29,353 bases of DNA from DATLFQ01 sp035540915 (GTDB lineage: Bacteria > Actinomycetota > Acidimicrobiia > Acidimicrobiales > GCA-2861595): NCBI GenBank assembly GCA_035540915.1, contig DATLFQ010000198.1:1-29353 (forward strand). Reading direction: 5' to 3'. The translations under genes and the position numbers were made by a program. Positions within the stretch are counted from its first letter, which is position 1. The number at the start of each line of letters is the position of its first letter. The notes beneath the pieces are model-generated. The model did no database searches and was not told the DNA's origin. It saw only the letters and a list, made by a program, of their open reading frames with translations. Shown piece after piece: positions 26,239-29,353 of this stretch.

Positions 26239-28811
26239 GCGATGCCCAGCCCGGCGCGGGCCGCGGCCAGCGCGGCGTCGATCCCGGCGACGTCCTTGCC
26301 GCCGGCCTGGGCCACGTCGCCCCGGCCGCCGCCGCCGCCGCCCACCTGGCGGGCCGGCTCGGCCAGCAGGGCGGGGGCGGCGAGGTCGCCGCCCGGCTCC
26401 ACTGCCGCCACCAGGGTCACCCGGGTGCCGTCGGGCGTGCCGACCAGGACGACCGCCCACACGCCGGGCTCGTTGCGCACCGCCAGCGCCAGGTCGCGCA
26501 ACTGGTCGGGCGGCAGCCCGTCCCGGCGGGCGACGACGGCGCCGGCGACCGCTGCCGCCGCCAGCGAACGCGCGTCGCCCGACGCCGCCTGGGTGCGGAC
26601 CGCCTTCAGCTCCGCCTCCAGCGCCCGCTGGCGCTCCAGCAGCCGCTCGACGGCGCCAGGCACGTCCTTGGGGTCGGCCCGCAGCAGCGAGGCGGCCCGG
26701 CCCAGCAGGCGGCCGTCCTCCTGGTAGCGCTCCAGCGTGGCCGTGCCGGTCAGCCCTGTCACCCGGCGGATGTTGGCGCCGATGGAGGACTCGCTCACCA
26801 CCGTCACCGGCCCGATCGTGCCGAGGGCGTCGACGTGGGTGCCGCCGCACAGCTCCCGGGAGTGGGCGCCGGCCTCGACCACCCGGACGGTGTCGCCGTA
26901 CTTGTCGCCGAAGAAGGCCAGCGCGCCCAGCCGCTCGGCCTCGGCCTTCGAGGTCTCGAAGACCCGCACCGCCTCGTTGGCCAGGACCTGGGCGTTGACC
27001 ATCTCCTCGATGGTGGCCAGGTCGCCGGCGCCCACCGGACCGAAGTGGCTGAAGTCGAAGCGCAGGTACTCCGGGCCGACGAAGGAGCCCTGCTGCTTCA
27101 CGTGGGGACCGAGCACCTCGCGAAGCGCGGCGTGCAGCAGGTGGGTGCCGGTGTGGTTGCGGCGGATGGCCTGGCGCCGGCCGCCGCCGACGACCGCCTG
27201 CACGGGCTGGCCGACCCGGAACTCGCCCTCGACCATGCGCACCAGGTGCCGGTGCAGCCCGGGCAGGGGTGCGGTGGTGTCCAGCACCTCGGCGCGCCCG
27301 GTGTCGCTGGTCAGGGTGCCGGTGTCGCCCACCTGGCCGCCGCCTTCGGCGTAGAATGGGGTGCGGTCCAGGAACACCTCGACCCGCTCGTCGGCGGTCG
27401 GCAGCACGGCCAGGACGGTGGCGACCCCGTCCACGGCGCCGTAGCCGGTGAACACGGTGCGGCCGTGCTCGTCGACGAGTTGGCGGTAGGCGTCCAGGCC
27501 GCCGGCCGACACCACCTCCTTGCGGGCCGACGCCCGGGCCCGGTCGCGCTGCTCGGTCATCGCCGCGTCGAAGCCGCGCCGGTCGACGGTGACGCCCCGC
27601 TCGGCGGCGATCTCCTCGGTCAGCTCGATGGGGAACCCGAAGGTGTCGTGCAGGCGGAAGGCCACCGGCCCGCTGACGGCGCCCCCGGCCAGCTCCTCGT
27701 CCAGCAGCGCCGTGCCGGTGCGCAGGGTCTGCCAGAAGCGCTCCTCCTCCCGGGCGACGGTCGTGCCAACGGCGTCGGCGTCGCGGGCCAACTCGGGGTA
27801 GGCGCCGGCCATCACCGCGACGACGTCGTCGAGCACCTCGGTCAGGAACGGCCGCTCGATGCCGAGCTGCCAGCCCCGGCGCACGGCCCGGCGCACCACG
27901 CTGCGCAGCACGTAGCCCCGGTCCTCGTTCGACGGGGTGACCCCGTCGGCCACCAGGAAGGCCATGGTTCGGGCGTGGTCGGCCACGATGCGCAGCCACG
28001 TGTCCTGGCGATCGTCGGTGCCGTAGCGGCGGCCCGAGATGGACTCCACCCGCGCGATCAGGGGCCGGACCAGGTCGGTGTCGAAGACGGTGGGCACCCC
28101 CTGCAGCAGCATGAGCCAGCGTTCGAGCCCGGCGCCGGTGTCGATGTTGCGGGTCGGCAGGTCCGTGAGCGAGCCGTCGCCGTGGCGGCTGTACTGCATG
28201 AACACCAGGTTCCAGAACTCGATGTAGCGGTCGTTGGCCCCGTGAGCCGGACCGCCCGCGTCGCCCCACTCGGGGCCGCAGTCGTAGTGCAGCTCGCTGT
28301 CGGGGCCACAGGGGCCGGTCTCGCCCATCTGCCAGAAGTTGTCCTTGTCGCCCAGGCGCTGGATGCGCTCGGCGGGCAGCCCGACGGTGTCCCGCCAGAT
28401 GGCCTCGGCGTCGTCGTCGCTGTCGTGGACGGTCACCCAGATGCGGTCGCCGTCGAAGCCGGCCACCTCGGTGACGAACTCCCAGGCGTAGGCGATGGCG
28501 CCTTCCTTGAAGTAGTCGCCGAAGCTCCAGTTGCCCAGCATCTCGAAGAAGGTGAGGTGCCGGCGCGTCCGGCCCAGCTCCTCGATGTCGTTGTGCTTGC
28601 CCGACAGCCGCACACACTTCTGCACCGACGTGGCCCGGGGCCACGGCGGCGCCTCCTCGCCCAGGAAGTACGGGACGAACTGGTTCATGCCCGAGTTGGT
28701 GAACATGGGCGCCGTCGGATGGTGGGGAACGAGGGGCGCGGAGGGGACCGCGTGATGGCTGCGCTCGACGAAGAACTGCGTGAAGGCGCGGCGCAGTGAG
28801 TCGGCGTCCAT
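26235..28811 (-). CDS. alaS: Alanyl-tRNA synthetase
   Basis: AlaS charges tRNA-Ala and clears mischarged Ser and Gly. The 858-residue protein is complete: class II catalytic core (1-240) with motif 1 around FTNSGMNQFVPYF and motif 2 near RTRRHLTFFEMLGNWSFGDY, tRNA-recognition helices (about 250-450), an editing domain with H553, H557, C655 and H659 (HTGTHLLH, CGGTHVD), and a C-Ala domain with the glycine cluster at 824-829. The ATG at 28811 starts MDADSLRRAF, as in homologues; an in-frame GTG at 28880 would add an unconserved 23 residues. The site has no Shine-Dalgarno but TAGGCT lies 8 bases upstream. Confidence 0.97.
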   Translation of the reverse strand: MDADSLRRAFTQFFVERSHHAVPSAPLVPHHPTAPMFTNSGMNQFVPYFLGEEAPPWPRATSVQKCVRLSGKHNDIEELGRTRRHLTFFEMLGNWSFGDYFKEGAIAYAWEFVTEVAGFDGDRIWVTVHDSDDDAEAIWRDTVGLPAERIQRLGDKDNFWQMGETGPCGPDSELHYDCGPEWGDAGGPAHGANDRYIEFWNLVFMQYSRHGDGSLTDLPTRNIDTGAGLERWLMLLQGVPTVFDTDLVRPLIARVESISGRRYGTDDRQDTWLRIVADHARTMAFLVADGVTPSNEDRGYVLRSVVRRAVRRGWQLGIERPFLTEVLDDVVAVMAGAYPELARDADAVGTTVAREEERFWQTLRTGTALLDEELAGGAVSGPVAFRLHDTFGFPIELTEEIAAERGVTVDRRGFDAAMTEQRDRARASARKEVVSAGGLDAYRQLVDEHGRTVFTGYGAVDGVATVLAVLPTADERVEVFLDRTPFYAEGGGQVGDTGTLTSDTGRAEVLDTTAPLPGLHRHLVRMVEGEFRVGQPVQAVVGGGRRQAIRRNHTGTHLLHAALREVLGPHVKQQGSFVGPEYLRFDFSHFGPVGAGDLATIEEMVNAQVLANEAVRVFETSKAEAERLGALAFFGDKYGDTVRVVEAGAHSRELCGGTHVDALGTIGPVTVVSESSIGANIRRVTGLTGTATLERYQEDGRLLGRAASLLRADPKDVPGAVERLLERQRALEAELKAVRTQAASGDARSLAAAAVAGAVVARRDGLPPDQLRDLALAVRNEPGVWAVVLVGTPDGTRVTLVAAVEPGGDLAAPALLAEPARQVGGGGGGRGDVAQAGGKDVAGIDAALAAARAGLGIA

Positions 28812-29215
28812 TGCCCGCGAGCCTATGCGGGCCCACCGGCGCCATCGATGAGAGCCGTTCTCCTCGAGGTGCCCGACCACTCGAAGAGCGCCGGCGCACG
28901 GGCGCCGACCGCTGGGACGAGATGGGGACGGGTCTGCAGTGGTCCCCTCACCGGGCGGGCGTCATCAGCGGTTCGTCCACCGCTTCGCCGTCGTCCCCGG
29001 GCCCGCCCGCCGAGGCGCACGGCCTGGTGGCGTCGCACGAGACCAACCTCCCCCGGCCGGGACCACCTCCCAGGACTACAGCGTGCCCGGGACCAGGTGC
29101 TGGAGCCGGTCGCGGCCGACGCCCTCGGCGCCGTCGATCGGCCGTGCTGGACGTCTCTTCCGGACCGCCGAACGGCCGGCCCTCCTGGTCGGGTGGGACG
29201 GTGGGTCGGCGGAGA
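28812..29215. other. Gene-free 404-base stretch upstream of alaS
   Basis: The only gap over 300 bases. Open frames on both strands have no recognisable protein content. It holds the alaS -10 and two small inverted repeats: CGGCGC/GCGCCG at 28892-28897 and 28902-28907 (4-base loop), and GGGGAC/GTCCCC at 28924-28929 and 28942-28947 (12-base loop). Neither has a T-tract. I considered a T-box for alaS but found no match to its TGGnACCGCG core. No tRNA is visible. Confidence 0.5.
28820..28825 (-). promoter_or_regulatory. Putative -10 element of a leaderless alaS promoter
   Basis: TAGGCT ends 8 bases before the alaS ATG, where no Shine-Dalgarno exists. No convincing -35 was found. Confidence 0.45.
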
Positions 29216-29353
29216 TCACGGGCGAGGCGCGCCCCCGTCCGGCGGCTGGCTGAGCGCCCGGCGCAACTCGGCCTCCCGCTCGCGCATCGCCACTCGGCCG
29301 TCGGCCAGCGCAGCGCGGACGTCGGCCTGCAGGGCGCGGGCCGCCTTGGCCAC
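29216..29353 (-). CDS. C-terminal end of an unrecognised protein (runs off the window)
   Basis: Forty-five codons enter from the window edge and stop at TGA 29218-29216. The peptide contains ALQADVRAALADGRVAMRER and ends QPPDGGAPRP. It looks like the amphipathic, Arg/Ala/Glu-rich tail of a small membrane-associated or coiled-coil protein; such hypothetical proteins are often found upstream of alaS in actinobacteria. The first visible codon is GTG, but whether it is a start or internal cannot be told. Function unknown. Confidence 0.55.
   Translation of the reverse strand: MAKAARALQADVRAALADGRVAMREREAELRRALSQPPDGGAPRP

Noticed and set aside
26325..26345. GCC triplet run in alaS as a microsatellite
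   Set aside because: It encodes the normal glycine cluster of the AlaS C-terminal domain.
28900..29080. T-box regulator upstream of alaS
   Set aside because: A GGTGGTCCCGG segment loosely recalls the antiterminator bulge, but the conserved ACCGCG part, a specifier loop and a terminator are not seen.

Overview
This is 29.35 kb of very GC-rich chromosome in which every supported gene lies on the minus strand, so transcription runs from high to low coordinates. It is a core housekeeping block of the actinobacterial type. MihF upstream of gmk, a PriA without helicase motifs, and the order alaS-ruvX-mltG-aro-efp-nusB-pyr-mihF-gmk-rpoZ-coaBC-metK-priA-def-fmt-rsmB-rib point to Actinobacteriota. 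A deep, non-Streptomyces lineage such as Acidimicrobiia is my best guess, made from protein style only. I see no mobile element, CRISPR array, tRNA or rRNA gene.

Layout in transcription order. 29353-29216: the C-terminal end of an unrecognised gene. 29215-28812: a 404-base gene-free stretch. 28811-18998: alaS, ruvX, mltG, aroE, a prepilin peptidase, aroK, aroB, aroQ, an M24 peptidase, efp and nusB, covering alanyl-tRNA charging, shikimate synthesis, polyproline translation and antitermination. 18871-9967: the pyrimidine operon pyrR-pyrB-pyrC-carA-carB-pyrD-pyrF, which makes UMP precursors. 9957-4609: mihF, gmk, rpoZ, coaBC, metK and priA (nucleoid protein, GMP kinase, RNA polymerase omega, CoA and SAM synthesis, replication restart). 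4433-1934: def, fmt and rsmB, acting on formyl-Met and 16S rRNA. 1781-1: a MogA/MoaB-type protein, ribD and the start of riboflavin synthase.

Genes are packed tightly. Fourteen junctions are 4-base overlaps of the form NTGA, implying translational coupling. Where a gap exists, a TAnnnT -10 hexamer often lies 7-8 bases before the start codon with no Shine-Dalgarno (mog, def, alaS, aroK), as expected for leaderless transcripts.

The most interesting features are regulatory. (1) The pyr leader has a PyrR-binding hairpin directly against the pyrR Shine-Dalgarno, followed by an intrinsic-terminator-like hairpin inside the first codons of pyrR, suggesting that translational repression could be converted into transcription termination. 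(2) A perfect 17-bp inverted repeat at the carB-pyrD junction buries the pyrD start codon, where pyrK would be expected. (3) fmt and gmk appear to start at CTG. (4) RsmB is unusually compact.
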